Source: Lentisphaerae bacterium GWF2_44_16 (GTDB lineage: Bacteria > Verrucomicrobiota > Lentisphaeria > Victivallales > GWF2-45-14). Taken from it: a DNA stretch of 45,961 bases. Location: contig MHBF01000170.1 of NCBI GenBank assembly GCA_001803225.1, positions 1-45,961 on the forward strand, in the 5' to 3' direction. Positions 26,379 through 35,094 of the stretch are shown here, piece after piece. The number at the start of each line of letters is the position of its first letter. Position 1 is the first letter of the stretch. Below the pieces are notes generated by a model. That model saw only the letters and a list, made by a program, of their open reading frames with translations, was not told where the DNA came from and did not search any database. The translations under genes and the position numbers were made by a program.

Positions 26379-27227
26379 ATGAGATTTTTAATTGTATTTT
26401 TCGCCGCTGTACTTTTTCGGACTCTCATCGCAAATGCCGAAAACCCCGCAGAGCTTCCTTCTGAAAAGATACATTCTGTCACTTTTAAAATCCCGATTGA
26501 TGAAAAACAATACTTCCTCGCTGACTGCATTCTGATAGAAAAAACTGACGCGTTCGATGATTCATACAACTACGAAAGTGTAATTGTTTTGAGAAAACGC
26601 TCTTTCAAGACGGTCGATGAAAAGGAATTCGAAGCTGAAGTGAACATTTCAGATCCGATTGAAGGCTTTAACAGAGTAATGACATCCTTCAATTATGGAC
26701 TGGTTATGTATGTATTCCGTCCGGTCGCGATAGGCTATGCCACCGTTTTTCCCAGATTCATGATAAACGGTTTCGGCAATCTTACGGACAATCTCGAATT
26801 TCTGGTGAGGACTTTCAGTTGCATGTTACAGGCCAAGTTTGGGGACGCCGGAGAAGAATCCCTTAGATTTTTAATAAACACAGTTCTTGGTGTCGCGGGT
26901 TTTTTTGACGTTGCCGATGACTGGTTCGGATTAAAAACCCATGACGAAGATTTTGGACAGGCCTTCGCCAGTTGGGGAATAGGCACAGGATGCTTTCTCG
27001 TGCTTCCCCTGCAAGGTCCGAGTTCGGGCCGCGATTGCGTCGGCCTTCTTTTCGATTACGCGTTGGACCCTAAAACCTACGTTTACGGGGCACAGTGGTT
27101 CGCCAAGCTCAACAAATCTTCTCTTTATATTCAGGAATATGAAAAAATCTCCGAAGCAAATGAGGACGGATATACCTACGTGAAAGATATATGGTATCTT
27201 GTAAGAAAGGTGAAAATAGAGGATTGA
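26379..27227 (+). CDS. mlaA: MlaA-family outer-membrane lipid-asymmetry protein
   Basis: The 282-residue protein carries the MlaA signature DPIEGFNRVMTSFNYGL near residue 90, then FRPVAIGY and FINTVLGVAGFFDVAD, and GTGCFLVLPLQGPS. MlaA sits in the outer membrane and removes phospholipids from the outer leaflet for return by the Mla pathway. The signal peptide ends ANAEN without a lipobox, so this member may not be a lipoprotein as in E. coli. The ATG at 26379 is preferred to a GTG at 26352 because it begins the signal peptide. An alpha/beta hydrolase gene starts 8 bases after the stop. No mlaBCDEF genes are in view. Confidence 0.88.
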   Translation: MRFLIVFFAAVLFRTLIANAENPAELPSEKIHSVTFKIPIDEKQYFLADCILIEKTDAFDDSYNYESVIVLRKRSFKTVDEKEFEAEVNISDPIEGFNRVMTSFNYGLVMYVFRPVAIGYATVFPRFMINGFGNLTDNLEFLVRTFSCMLQAKFGDAGEESLRFLINTVLGVAGFFDVADDWFGLKTHDEDFGQAFASWGIGTGCFLVLPLQGPSSGRDCVGLLFDYALDPKTYVYGAQWFAKLNKSSLYIQEYEKISEANEDGYTYVKDIWYLVRKVKIED

Positions 27228-27235
27228 AGTTTATT

Positions 27236-28495
27236 ATGTTAAAATTTGTGACATGTGTCCTGCTTTTCAGCGCGCTTGCGGCATACTCTGAAAATGACGT
27301 GATAAAGCTGAAAAATTATCCTTCTCAGAATCCTTTCACCGATACCCTGAGGATTGAATACTTTTACAGTCACGATGACGAAAGCAGTTTCTGGTCGCAG
27401 ATGTCCCTATGGGGTTCTGACTGCTATTATGAAGGGAAAAAAATAAACATAAAAATTCTTGAAGATCATCCTGAACTGACTTATAAGGTATGGATGCAGA
27501 AAAATCCCGCGCCCTTGATAATAATTCTCCCGGGACTTGGCGGACATTACACCAGCGACACTGTAACGGCTTTTGCCGGGCTTTTTTACGGCAAAGGCTA
27601 TTCCGTGCTGGCAATAAGCAGCGCGATGAACTGGGAATTCATGGAATCCGCCGCCAAAACTATGATCCCCGGTTACACACCCTATGACGCGAAAGATGTC
27701 CGCAACGCATTAAGCATAATACTGAATGATATGCTCGAAAGGTATCCTGCTCTCATAACGAAGAAGATGCTTATGGGATATTCTCTAGGCGCAATTCACG
27801 CTCTCTTCATATCAGACTTTGAAGCAAAGGAAAATCTTCTCGGCATTCAACGCTATGTAGCGATTAATCCGCCCATCGATATGCTCTCCGCCATGAGCAA
27901 ACTGGAAACAATGTTTGAAATATGGCAGACATGGTCAAAGGATGAACTCAAAAATAATATCATCAGGTCAACCGGCATTTATATGTCGCTCATACAGCAT
28001 AAAATACCTCCGCGCGCGATAATCCCGATTGATGAGGATGACGCTCAGTTTATTATCGGCTACGCTTACCACCTTAACCTCAGAAATATTATTTATTCCA
28101 TTCATACAAGAAAAGATTTCGGTTTCATAAAAACCCCCTACAGCTGGTTTTCGCGCAGCGCGCTCTATAAGGAAATAGACAGCTTCGGCTTCAACAAATA
28201 CAGAGATACTTATATTAAAAAATATTTTTCGGAAGTTTTTGGGGAGAGCTTTTCTTTCGAAAAACTGAATGAGAATTCCAGTCTCATGGCAATTGAAAAA
28301 AATCTTTCGGAAAATCAGAAAGTCAGAATATTGCATAACATGAATGATTTTCTTCTGAGAAAGAAAGATATTGAATGGCTCAGAAAGGTCATGAAAAAGA
28401 AAATAGTCTTTTTCGACCGTGGCGGACATCTCGGAAATCTCTTCACGGAAGAATTTCAGTCACAGCTTATCGAATCTTTAAAAGACAGCGACTGA
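27236..28495 (+). CDS. Secreted alpha/beta hydrolase paired with MlaA
   Basis: The 419-residue protein has a signal peptide (about residues 1-19, ending AAYS) and an alpha/beta-hydrolase core: the oxyanion region IIILPGLGGHY, nucleophile S183 in GYSLGA, and a likely catalytic histidine in DRGGHLGNL. It starts 8 bases after the mlaA-like stop with GAGG upstream, so the genes are cotranscribed. A periplasmic lipase or phospholipase acting with MlaA on outer-leaflet lipids is an attractive inference; the sequence shows only a serine hydrolase. The frame to 27191 would overlap the mlaA-like gene. Confidence 0.8.
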   Translation: MLKFVTCVLLFSALAAYSENDVIKLKNYPSQNPFTDTLRIEYFYSHDDESSFWSQMSLWGSDCYYEGKKINIKILEDHPELTYKVWMQKNPAPLIIILPGLGGHYTSDTVTAFAGLFYGKGYSVLAISSAMNWEFMESAAKTMIPGYTPYDAKDVRNALSIILNDMLERYPALITKKMLMGYSLGAIHALFISDFEAKENLLGIQRYVAINPPIDMLSAMSKLETMFEIWQTWSKDELKNNIIRSTGIYMSLIQHKIPPRAIIPIDEDDAQFIIGYAYHLNLRNIIYSIHTRKDFGFIKTPYSWFSRSALYKEIDSFGFNKYRDTYIKKYFSEVFGESFSFEKLNENSSLMAIEKNLSENQKVRILHNMNDFLLRKKDIEWLRKVMKKKIVFFDRGGHLGNLFTEEFQSQLIESLKDSD

Positions 28496-28597
28496 TATTT
28501 TCCTTGCGATAAAAACACCCTGCGCCGCACCGCGTCCTTGAAAAACTTTTCACTGAAGTATATTTATATTTCAATATTAAAAATGGAGCAATTCCCT

Positions 28598-29911
28598 ATG
28601 GAAAACAAAAAACTGGAAATTTCAGATTTAATAGTCAAGCAGTTTGGACCGAGAACGCTGCCATCTCCTCTGCTTACGCATGAGCATCTCGGCGTCAAGG
28701 AAAGCTTCTTTGTGAAACCAGGCGAATGTATCAGAATGGATATACGCAGTAACCCCGGTGAAGATGCCGAACTCTGTCTTGAAGTCGCCGGCCCGGAGAA
28801 GGAAATTTTTTTCGATCCTGAAAATACAAAGGCGGCAATACTGACTTGCGGCGGACTATGCCCCGGCCTCAATGATGTAATAAGGGGTATCGTCTATTTT
28901 CTGGATGACTGGTACAGCGTCAACGACGTAATAGGGATACGTTACGGGTACAACGGGCTTTCATCAAATCCTTTCAGCCCACCCGTTCAGCTTACAAAAG
29001 AATACGTTTCCGATATTCACATGTCCGGCGGTACAATTCTCGGCAGCTCCAGAGGAAATCCTCCTGTGTCCCTGATGGTGGACAATCTGCTCAATATGGG
29101 AATAGACATGCTTTTCTGCGTTGGCGGGGACGGCACCCTGAGGGGAGCGCATGAAATAGCCAAGGAAATCATAAAGAGAAATTTGAATATTTCAGTCATA
29201 GGAATTCCTAAAACCATTGACAATGATGTCCCGTTTGTTTACCGGAGTTTCGGTTTCAGGACGGCCGTGGCGATGGCAAGAGACGCACTGGAATGCGCGC
29301 ATATCGAGGCAAAAGGGGCTTTCAACGGGGTAGGCATTGTCAAAATTATGGGCCGTGAAGCCGGCTTCCTGACCGCAAGGTCGGTTTGCGCCAGCGGCGA
29401 TGTTGATTACTGCCTGATACCGGAAATGGAATTCCCTCTCCATGGGAAAGGCGGACTTCTTGAACATTTGAGGCGTCATCTGAAAAAGCACGGACATCAT
29501 GCGTTGATAGCAGTAGCCGAAGGCGCTGGAAGACACTTGATAGGAGACACCGGCGAAAAGGACGCCTCGGGAAATGTACGTTTCAATGATATAGGTAAAT
29601 TCCTGAAAGATGAAATATCTAAAGCTTTTGATTCATGGAATGAAGTAGTAAATGTAAAATATATAGATCCAAGTTACCTTGTAAGAAGTATTCCGGCAAA
29701 CAGTGAAGACAATATATACTGTGCTGATCTGGCAAGATACGCTATTGACGCGGCCATGTCAGGAAAAACCGATATGATGATAGGTTACTGGCACGGGACT
29801 TTCGTAAATATTCCCTTCGGCGCTATTGGCAGCAAAAAAAGAATGACTGGCGACTGCAAACTCTGGATGGCGGTACTATCTTCAACTGAGCAACCCATCG
29901 ACTGGTGGTAA
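28598..29911 (+). CDS. pfkA: 6-phosphofructokinase, ATP/PPi-family long form
   Basis: The 437-residue enzyme phosphorylates fructose 6-phosphate. It belongs to the long PPi-type clade (TCGGLCPGLND, YGYNGL, PKTIDNDV, GREAGF). The donor-site motif is GGDGT, with Gly179 where PPi enzymes have Asp, while K205 in PKTIDND is as in PPi enzymes. This Gly/Lys combination is known from ATP-using members such as the trypanosome enzymes, so ATP is the likelier donor. The ATG at 28598 has GGAG with a 9-base spacer; the frame upstream to 28538 lacks a site. It seems to be a single-gene unit. Confidence 0.88.
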   Translation: MENKKLEISDLIVKQFGPRTLPSPLLTHEHLGVKESFFVKPGECIRMDIRSNPGEDAELCLEVAGPEKEIFFDPENTKAAILTCGGLCPGLNDVIRGIVYFLDDWYSVNDVIGIRYGYNGLSSNPFSPPVQLTKEYVSDIHMSGGTILGSSRGNPPVSLMVDNLLNMGIDMLFCVGGDGTLRGAHEIAKEIIKRNLNISVIGIPKTIDNDVPFVYRSFGFRTAVAMARDALECAHIEAKGAFNGVGIVKIMGREAGFLTARSVCASGDVDYCLIPEMEFPLHGKGGLLEHLRRHLKKHGHHALIAVAEGAGRHLIGDTGEKDASGNVRFNDIGKFLKDEISKAFDSWNEVVNVKYIDPSYLVRSIPANSEDNIYCADLARYAIDAAMSGKTDMMIGYWHGTFVNIPFGAIGSKKRMTGDCKLWMAVLSSTEQPIDWW

Positions 29912-29936
29912 TTTTTAAAAGCAAAAGTTCCCTTTG

Positions 29937-29967
29937 AAAAAAAAGGCGGTCCGCAAGGGGCCGCCTT
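29937..29967 (-). terminator. Terminator for the second H1-like gene, possibly bidirectional
   Basis: A 10-bp stem with one G-T pair (29943-29952 with 29958-29967, loop GCAAG) is followed on the minus strand by eight T (29944-29937). It lies 27 bases past the H1-like stop. On the plus strand the same stem is 31 bases after pfkA but has only a weak T-tract. Confidence 0.8.
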
Positions 29968-29994
29968 ATATATCTCATAAACACCAGGCCCAAA

Positions 29995-30627
29995 TTATTT
30001 CCGGAATGCTCTTTTCAGAGTTTTCTTCGCTGGGGTTTTCTTCGCAATTTTATTGACAGTCTTCTTTGCCGGGACCTTTTTCGCGGCTGTTTTTCTTACG
30101 GCCTTGAGAGGAGCTTTCTTTACGGCTTTTTTAACGGGAACTGATTTTTTAGCAAGCTTCTTCGCCGGGGCTTTTTTTACAATCTTTTTGGCAATCGGTT
30201 TTTTTGCGGCCTTTGCCGGAGCGGCTTTTTTTACAGTTTTTTTAACGGCTTTTCTGACAGCCGGTTTTTTCACAGCCTTGGCAGGAGCTTTTTTTGCTGT
30301 TTTCTTAGATGGATCTAGTTTTTTTTTGAGTGGGGCTTTTTCAACTTTTTCGACAGGTGCCTCTGTAACCTCAATGACTTCTACTGTTTCCACAACCTGA
30401 ACAGTCTGAGAGTCCGCGAGTTCAGCAAAAAATTCAGCTTTTCTCTTTTCAAGGAGGAGACCTACCTGATCGAAATCGATGGGGAAATATCCATTTGCTT
30501 CGAGGTACTGAAGAAAATTAAGCCATGTCTGATGATCCCATTCGCCTCTGTTAGCCCTGACAAAATTCGCCGCGATATCGGTCTGCGCCAGCCGGTTAAG
30601 ATTAGCTTCTGTGGTATGGTTTGCCAT
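29995..30627 (-). CDS. Histone H1-like protein with N-terminal globular domain
   Basis: The 210-residue protein has a helical N-terminal domain (about residues 1-72, with WDHQTWLNFLQYLEANGY and VGLLLEKRK), an acidic Val/Glu linker (about 73-97) and a long Lys/Ala/Pro tail to the end. The tail resembles histone H1 and Hc2 and should bind DNA. The N-domain may set target or partner specificity; its family is not recognised. GGAG precedes the ATG, and a promoter lies at 30666-30693. A second, tail-only H1-like gene sits 4 kb away at 25782. Confidence 0.8.
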   Translation of the reverse strand: MANHTTEANLNRLAQTDIAANFVRANRGEWDHQTWLNFLQYLEANGYFPIDFDQVGLLLEKRKAEFFAELADSQTVQVVETVEVIEVTEAPVEKVEKAPLKKKLDPSKKTAKKAPAKAVKKPAVRKAVKKTVKKAAPAKAAKKPIAKKIVKKAPAKKLAKKSVPVKKAVKKAPLKAVRKTAAKKVPAKKTVNKIAKKTPAKKTLKRAFRK

Positions 30628-30665
30628 ATTATCTCTCCTCTTTTTATTAATACAAGTACAATGCT

Positions 30666-30693
30666 AATATACAATAATTGTTATTTTTTGCAA
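30666..30693 (-). promoter_or_regulatory. Promoter with palindrome for the second H1-like gene
   Basis: On the minus strand TTGCAA (30693-30688) and TATATT (30671-30666) are 16 bases apart. ACAAT-A-ATTGT (30671-30681), a perfect palindrome, lies between them. The -35 and the ACAAT/ATTGT half-sites match those at 25705-25738. Confidence 0.45.
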
Positions 30694-30721
30694 ATAGGGA
30701 ATTTTTTTACTGAAAACCGCT

Positions 30722-31843
30722 TCAGAAAGCGGCAATAATTGAATAGGCCTCATCTTTGATTTTGGGAGAAAGGTCAATGGCTCTTTTAAGATATTTAATG
30801 GCATCGTCATACCTGCCATACCAGTCGCAAAGGACAGCAAGCAACAGAAAATCTTCCGCGGCGAAATGCTTGCTCTCTTCCCTCGAAACGCTTCCTCCGC
30901 TGATTTCAGCTCTTTGGTTTCCGTAAAAGTTGAAAAAGTTTATATACTGTTCAAAAGCCAGATCATCCCATTTGCAGTTCTTGTTTTTCTGTGAATTCCC
31001 GTTGCTTATTCTGAGGACATTCTCATTCGCCATTGTAACAGTGCCTTTGATGGAAGCGTTTTTAAGCTTGATTTCTCCTGTATAGGGACTGCGTTCAAGA
31101 AGCCTTATGATATATTTTTTTGTTTTGTTCAGATAATTGCATCTCCTGGCCTCTGCCACTTTCAGCTCTTTTGACGGCAGGGTATCTATATATTTCTGAA
31201 GGGCTTTCGGGTCAAAATCCATTCCTGCCGGACGCGGACGCGCTGAAAAAGGCTTTCTACTTTGCTTGAAATCACTGAGCGACATATTATAAAAATCCAC
31301 GGCGACTGAAGGCTTAACGGCAGTGCCGGAGGTTTCAAATTTCCGGCTTTTTCTATTCAGAAGGGGAGGAAGTCCATCTACATATTTCATATTTCCGGCG
31401 GCCCATTTTTTCCATAGTTCAGCCTTTGGGTTCCAAATATCAGTTTCCTTCGATTTGAATGCTTTCGCGTCAGCCAGATAATTATTCACACATATTTCGA
31501 GGTCCAGGGCATCAAGCTCTTTTTCCATAGCCGCCTTCCTGACAAATATACATAAAGAAATGAACGGCACCAGAGATGGACTTTTTTCAGCCGCAAAATA
31601 GATATTCCATTCTTTAGCGTCGGAAGCGTTCCCGAGATATTTCAGGAGAAGTATTTCAGTTTTTGACGCGCCTTTTTCCTCGGCTTTTTTGATATTTTCC
31701 ATGGCTTCCCATTGTGCTTCCCCTGCTTTATCTTCAAGGTAAAGGTTCAAAACTTTAGATATCATAGGAAGCGCTTTGTTATCCTCCGCGCCGAGGCGGA
31801 AACAGACGGCAGAAAGAATCAACAGTAGAACTATTCTAATCAT
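30722..31843 (-). CDS. Exported protein with C-terminal TPR-like repeat, unknown function
   Basis: The 373-residue protein has a signal peptide (about residues 1-19, ending RLGAED) and a helical body. A likely TPR unit at the end reads LCDWYGRYDDAIKYLKRAIDLSP. The middle is rich in Lys, Asn and Ser. No enzyme motif is seen. The ATG at 31843 has AAGGGA upstream; a TTG at 31867 gives a longer frame that overlaps the metallophosphoesterase stop. It starts 20 bases after that gene, so the two are probably cotranscribed. A role in protein contacts in the periplasm is a guess from the TPR. Confidence 0.68.
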   Translation of the reverse strand: MIRIVLLLILSAVCFRLGAEDNKALPMISKVLNLYLEDKAGEAQWEAMENIKKAEEKGASKTEILLLKYLGNASDAKEWNIYFAAEKSPSLVPFISLCIFVRKAAMEKELDALDLEICVNNYLADAKAFKSKETDIWNPKAELWKKWAAGNMKYVDGLPPLLNRKSRKFETSGTAVKPSVAVDFYNMSLSDFKQSRKPFSARPRPAGMDFDPKALQKYIDTLPSKELKVAEARRCNYLNKTKKYIIRLLERSPYTGEIKLKNASIKGTVTMANENVLRISNGNSQKNKNCKWDDLAFEQYINFFNFYGNQRAEISGGSVSREESKHFAAEDFLLLAVLCDWYGRYDDAIKYLKRAIDLSPKIKDEAYSIIAAF

Positions 31844-31863
31844 ATAAATTTCCCTTGAAATAT

Positions 31864-32604
31864 TCAATTACCTCTTGATAAACGCTCTGCCAGAAGACGA
31901 GGAAGCCCTGCCGATATTATCTGGTCCTGAACTTTCCGTATGTCATAAGGCACGCGTATAAGATTAATCTCACAAGTCTCCGTGTCAAACAGCAGAACAG
32001 CGCTTCTCGAATCAAAATCCCTAGGCTGCCCTACGGAACCGGGATTTATCAGATATTTTGCGTTAACGTTTTTAGGCACTGTCCGGCTTTTAAGTATTTC
32101 TATTGATATTTTGTGTTCCTCATTATATGTAAAAAACAGAGGAATATGGGTATGCCCGAAAAAAGCGAACTTCACATCCTGTGAAAAAAAATGAAAAAGC
32201 GCTGTTCTGACGTCAAGCACATAGGGCCAGTATTCGCCGTCAAGCGCTTCCAGTGAGGAATGCACAAAAAGCACACCATCGCTTTCAAGCTTGAAAGGAA
32301 GTCCGTTCAGCCACTCAAGAGACGAGGCATCCAGAACGCTTCTGGTCCATTTTATTACTTCGCGGGCATAAGGTTGAATATCCCACTCACGTTCTTCTAC
32401 TGCCGTGTAATGGTCATGATTGCCTTTCACCGAAGAAATGTTTTTTTCTCTGATGAAGTCAATACACTCTTTCGGCTTTGCGCCGTAACCGACTATATCG
32501 CCAATGCAGATGATTTTGTCAGAACCAGCCTTGACAAGGGCCTCATACGAAACGGCAAGCGCCTCAAAATTACTATGAATGTCTGTAAGTATACCCAAAC
32601 GCAT
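31864..32604 (-). CDS. Calcineurin-like metallophosphoesterase
   Basis: The 246-residue protein carries the full metal-binding set of the family: DIHSN at the start, GDIVGYG, GNHDH and GHTH, then NPGSVGQPRD. This matches the YfcE/MJ0936-type phosphodiesterases, which use two metal ions to hydrolyse phosphoesters. The physiological substrate is unknown. It has no signal peptide, so it is cytoplasmic. A TPR protein follows 20 bases downstream. The ribosome binding site is weak (CGGA). Confidence 0.9.
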   Translation of the reverse strand: MRLGILTDIHSNFEALAVSYEALVKAGSDKIICIGDIVGYGAKPKECIDFIREKNISSVKGNHDHYTAVEEREWDIQPYAREVIKWTRSVLDASSLEWLNGLPFKLESDGVLFVHSSLEALDGEYWPYVLDVRTALFHFFSQDVKFAFFGHTHIPLFFTYNEEHKISIEILKSRTVPKNVNAKYLINPGSVGQPRDFDSRSAVLLFDTETCEINLIRVPYDIRKVQDQIISAGLPRLLAERLSRGN

Positions 32605-32805
32605 TTAATCAGTCCGTCATTTATTAAAAATAAGCGGGAATATATCCTTCAATCCCTTATTATTCTAATTTAAACCTTTAAATTTTTATTTAACAGAAAT
32701 CTTTCGTAAAATATGCTTTTAGCATAAATCTTTTTTTCACAATTTGCCAACAACGCTTTTCTGTGGCAATTTAAGAAGGTTTTCACTAACATCAGGATAT
32801 CCGAA

Positions 32806-33849
32806 ATGAAACAGACATATAATGTAAATATAGAAGGCCATGAAGCTCTGCCTACTCCGGAAAAAATAAAAAAAGAACTTCCTATAACATCCGCAATCTC
32901 CGAAAATGTTTACAGATACAGAAAAACCATAGAGGCCATACTCAGCGGAAAAGATAAAAGGACTATGGTAATAACAGGGCCGTGTTCAATAGACCATATA
33001 GGCGCGGCACTGGAATACGCGGAAAAACTATCGAAACTCTCCGAAGAGGTTTCAGACAGGTTTTTCGTAATAATGAGGGCGTATTTTGAAAAGCCACGCA
33101 CCACGGTAGGGTGGAAAGGGATGATATACGACCCCTGCATAGACGACTCATGCCGCATAGAAAAGGGCATCAGGCTGGCAAGAAAATTTCTTCTTGACCT
33201 CGCCGGCATGGGAACACCGGCGGCAACAGAAATGCTCGAACCAGTCATTCCACAATACATAGCAGATCTGATTTCATGGGCGGCAATAGGTGCAAGGACC
33301 ACAGAGTCACAGACTCACCGCCAGATGGCAAGCGGCCTTTCCATGCCGACAGGATTCAAAAACACCACCGACGGAGATATAAAAGTCGCTATCGAGGCTA
33401 TTAAAACGGCGGCCTCAAAACATACCTTTCTGGGAGTTACCGACAAAGGTCAGATGGCTTTTTTCAAAACAAAGGGAAACAAGTTCTGCCACCTCGTCCT
33501 GAGAGGCGGCGACACAGGCCCCAATTACGGCTCCGAATACATAGCCTTTGCCAGGGAACTGATGAAAAAAATGAATATAAACCCGGCTATAATAATTGAT
33601 TGCAGCCACGGTAATTCTTTCAAGAAAGCGGAAGGCCAGTCCATCGCTTTTATGGATGCAATCAATCAGATTTCAAAAAGCGAAATGTCTATCAGAGGCT
33701 TGATGCTCGAAAGTTATCTGAAACACGGCAAACAGGAAAGCGGCAAAGGTAAAAAAATTGTCCCCGGCCTCTCTATAACGGACGCCTGTATAAGCTGGGA
33801 CGAAACCGAAACCCTTATCAGGGATGCTTATTCTAAAATTAAAATATGA
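32806..33849 (+). CDS. aroG: 3-deoxy-7-phosphoheptulonate (DAHP) synthase, class I
   Basis: The 347-residue enzyme joins phosphoenolpyruvate and erythrose 4-phosphate at the entry to the shikimate pathway. It has the AroF/G/H signature set: ITGPCSIDH, MRAYFEKPRTTVGWKG, GARTTESQTHRQMASGLS, LRGG and DCSHGNS. Length fits the E. coli-type class I-alpha enzymes, so feedback control by an aromatic amino acid is likely. Which amino acid cannot be read here. AGGA precedes the ATG. The 200-base upstream gap holds a TTGCCA/TGGCAA inverted repeat (32744-32769), possibly regulatory. No other aromatic-pathway gene is adjacent. Confidence 0.95.
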   Translation: MKQTYNVNIEGHEALPTPEKIKKELPITSAISENVYRYRKTIEAILSGKDKRTMVITGPCSIDHIGAALEYAEKLSKLSEEVSDRFFVIMRAYFEKPRTTVGWKGMIYDPCIDDSCRIEKGIRLARKFLLDLAGMGTPAATEMLEPVIPQYIADLISWAAIGARTTESQTHRQMASGLSMPTGFKNTTDGDIKVAIEAIKTAASKHTFLGVTDKGQMAFFKTKGNKFCHLVLRGGDTGPNYGSEYIAFARELMKKMNINPAIIIDCSHGNSFKKAEGQSIAFMDAINQISKSEMSIRGLMLESYLKHGKQESGKGKKIVPGLSITDACISWDETETLIRDAYSKIKI

Positions 33850-34035
33850 TCCGCGGCTAAGATTAATGCCAGCCCTGCGTATTTCCTGTTAGGGCGCGTT
33901 TAATCCGCCGCTCAATATTAAGGAGGTGCAACGATATCGAATATTCTTTCCGGAACTTTTTTAAAACAATTTTAAAATATCCCTCCGGAGCCTCTGCCAT
34001 GCATGCTCAAATGCCGGAAGGATAAAGGAATTAAA

Positions 34036-34992
34036 ATGAAGTACTACAAGCTCGCTCTCACATTTGAGGAACAGGCCGATCTGCTCATATCCAAGGGCCT
34101 TTCAGGGGACAGGCACAGGCTTATTGAGACATTGAAAGTCGTCAACTATTATCATTTGGCGCCTTATTGGACATATTTTCAGAAGGAAGATGGCTCTTTC
34201 GAGAATGACGCCCAGTTTGAAAATGTCTGCAAACTTTACGTTTTTGACAGGCAGCTCAGGTATCTCGTCTCTGACGCCATAGGGCGAATAGAAATAGCCG
34301 TCAAATCCTTGATAATAACTTTGTTTTCAAAGGAATACGGGGCGTTCGGCTATCTTGACGTAAATAATTTTTCAAAGAACTTTCAGGCACTCCAGCATTC
34401 CAGATTAATTCATGAAATACGCCGCAGGACAGAAAAATCCAAAGAGGAATTCATAAAACATTACCTCCAAAAATACGAACAGACCAGAGACCTGCCATTC
34501 TGGATGGCCGCCGAAATGATGACATTCAGAAATGTAATCACCGTCTACAGAAACATTGAGCACTACCTTCAGCGCGACATATCCAGGCACTATGACCTGC
34601 CTGCCAAAGTTTTCAACTCCTGGCTGCCCGCGCTCCTCTACGTCAGAAAAATATGTCTCTTCCAGTCAAATTTATGGGACAGGGAACTCCCGGTTAAGCC
34701 CCTGCTGCCAAACGCGAAAAACGCCCCGGAATGGCATAACCCCGTCAAATTCGACAATGACAGGATTTTTGTAATTCTCTGTATATTGAGATATATGCTC
34801 AACTACGTTTCCCCCGGCTCAAACTGGCCTAAAAGACTTGAGGAACTCCTTTCCATACATCCTGAAATTCCATTGGGATATATGGGTTTCCCTGAAAAAT
34901 GGACCGATTGTTTTTTATGGACAGAGATCAGGACGACGGAAATTTTTCTTTCTCCCGGCTCCGAAACCACGCCTATATGGAAAGAAAAATAA
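34036..34992 (+). CDS. Abi_2 (AbiD/AbiF)-family protein
   Basis: The 318-residue protein matches the Abi-like family: an N-terminal LALTFEEQADLLISKG, NYYHLAPYW, YVFDRQLRYLVSDAIGRIEIAVKSLI, and a helical C-terminal half with FFxxW-like FNSWLPALLYVRKICLFQSNLW. Members give abortive phage infection in lactococci and are thought to belong to the HEPN RNase class. The phage-defence role here is inferred. It stands alone between aroG and a repeat-bearing gap, unlike the RloA/RloB pair at the other end. AAAGGA with a 6-base spacer supports the ATG at 34036 over the frame start at 34003. Confidence 0.8.
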   Translation: MKYYKLALTFEEQADLLISKGLSGDRHRLIETLKVVNYYHLAPYWTYFQKEDGSFENDAQFENVCKLYVFDRQLRYLVSDAIGRIEIAVKSLIITLFSKEYGAFGYLDVNNFSKNFQALQHSRLIHEIRRRTEKSKEEFIKHYLQKYEQTRDLPFWMAAEMMTFRNVITVYRNIEHYLQRDISRHYDLPAKVFNSWLPALLYVRKICLFQSNLWDRELPVKPLLPNAKNAPEWHNPVKFDNDRIFVILCILRYMLNYVSPGSNWPKRLEELLSIHPEIPLGYMGFPEKWTDCFLWTEIRTTEIFLSPGSETTPIWKEK

Positions 34993-35017
34993 TTTTCACA
35001 TAAGGTTTGAGTCGGGG

Positions 35018-35042
35018 ACAAGGAAGGGGCGAACCTCCTTGT
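35018..35042. repeat. Hairpin downstream of the Abi_2 gene
   Basis: ACAAGGA (35018-35024) faces TCCTTGT (35036-35042), with two more pairs possible across a bulge. It lies 26 bases after the stop at 34992 and has no T-run. It is the first structure in the 34993-35440 gap. The rest of that gap is AT-rich with only accidental frames and no credible gene. Confidence 0.4.
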
Positions 35043-35075
35043 TGTATTCGACATTTTAATGGCCTTTTTATTTTT

Positions 35076-35094
35076 TGCAGGTAGGATACCTGCA
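35076..35094. repeat. Short perfect palindrome, REP-like
   Basis: TGCAGGTA, loop GGA, TACCTGCA form a perfect 8-bp stem, followed by a repeated ACTCCGT (twice within 25 bases). Translated in one frame it gives AGILPA, a string I associate with dispersed intergenic palindromes in PVC and related genomes. One copy was seen in this window. Confidence 0.45.

Noticed and set aside
33920-33960. Strong AAGGAGG site upstream of the Abi_2 gene
   Set aside because: No start codon follows at a useful distance; only a 13-codon frame from an ATA could be read. It was left out as a gene.
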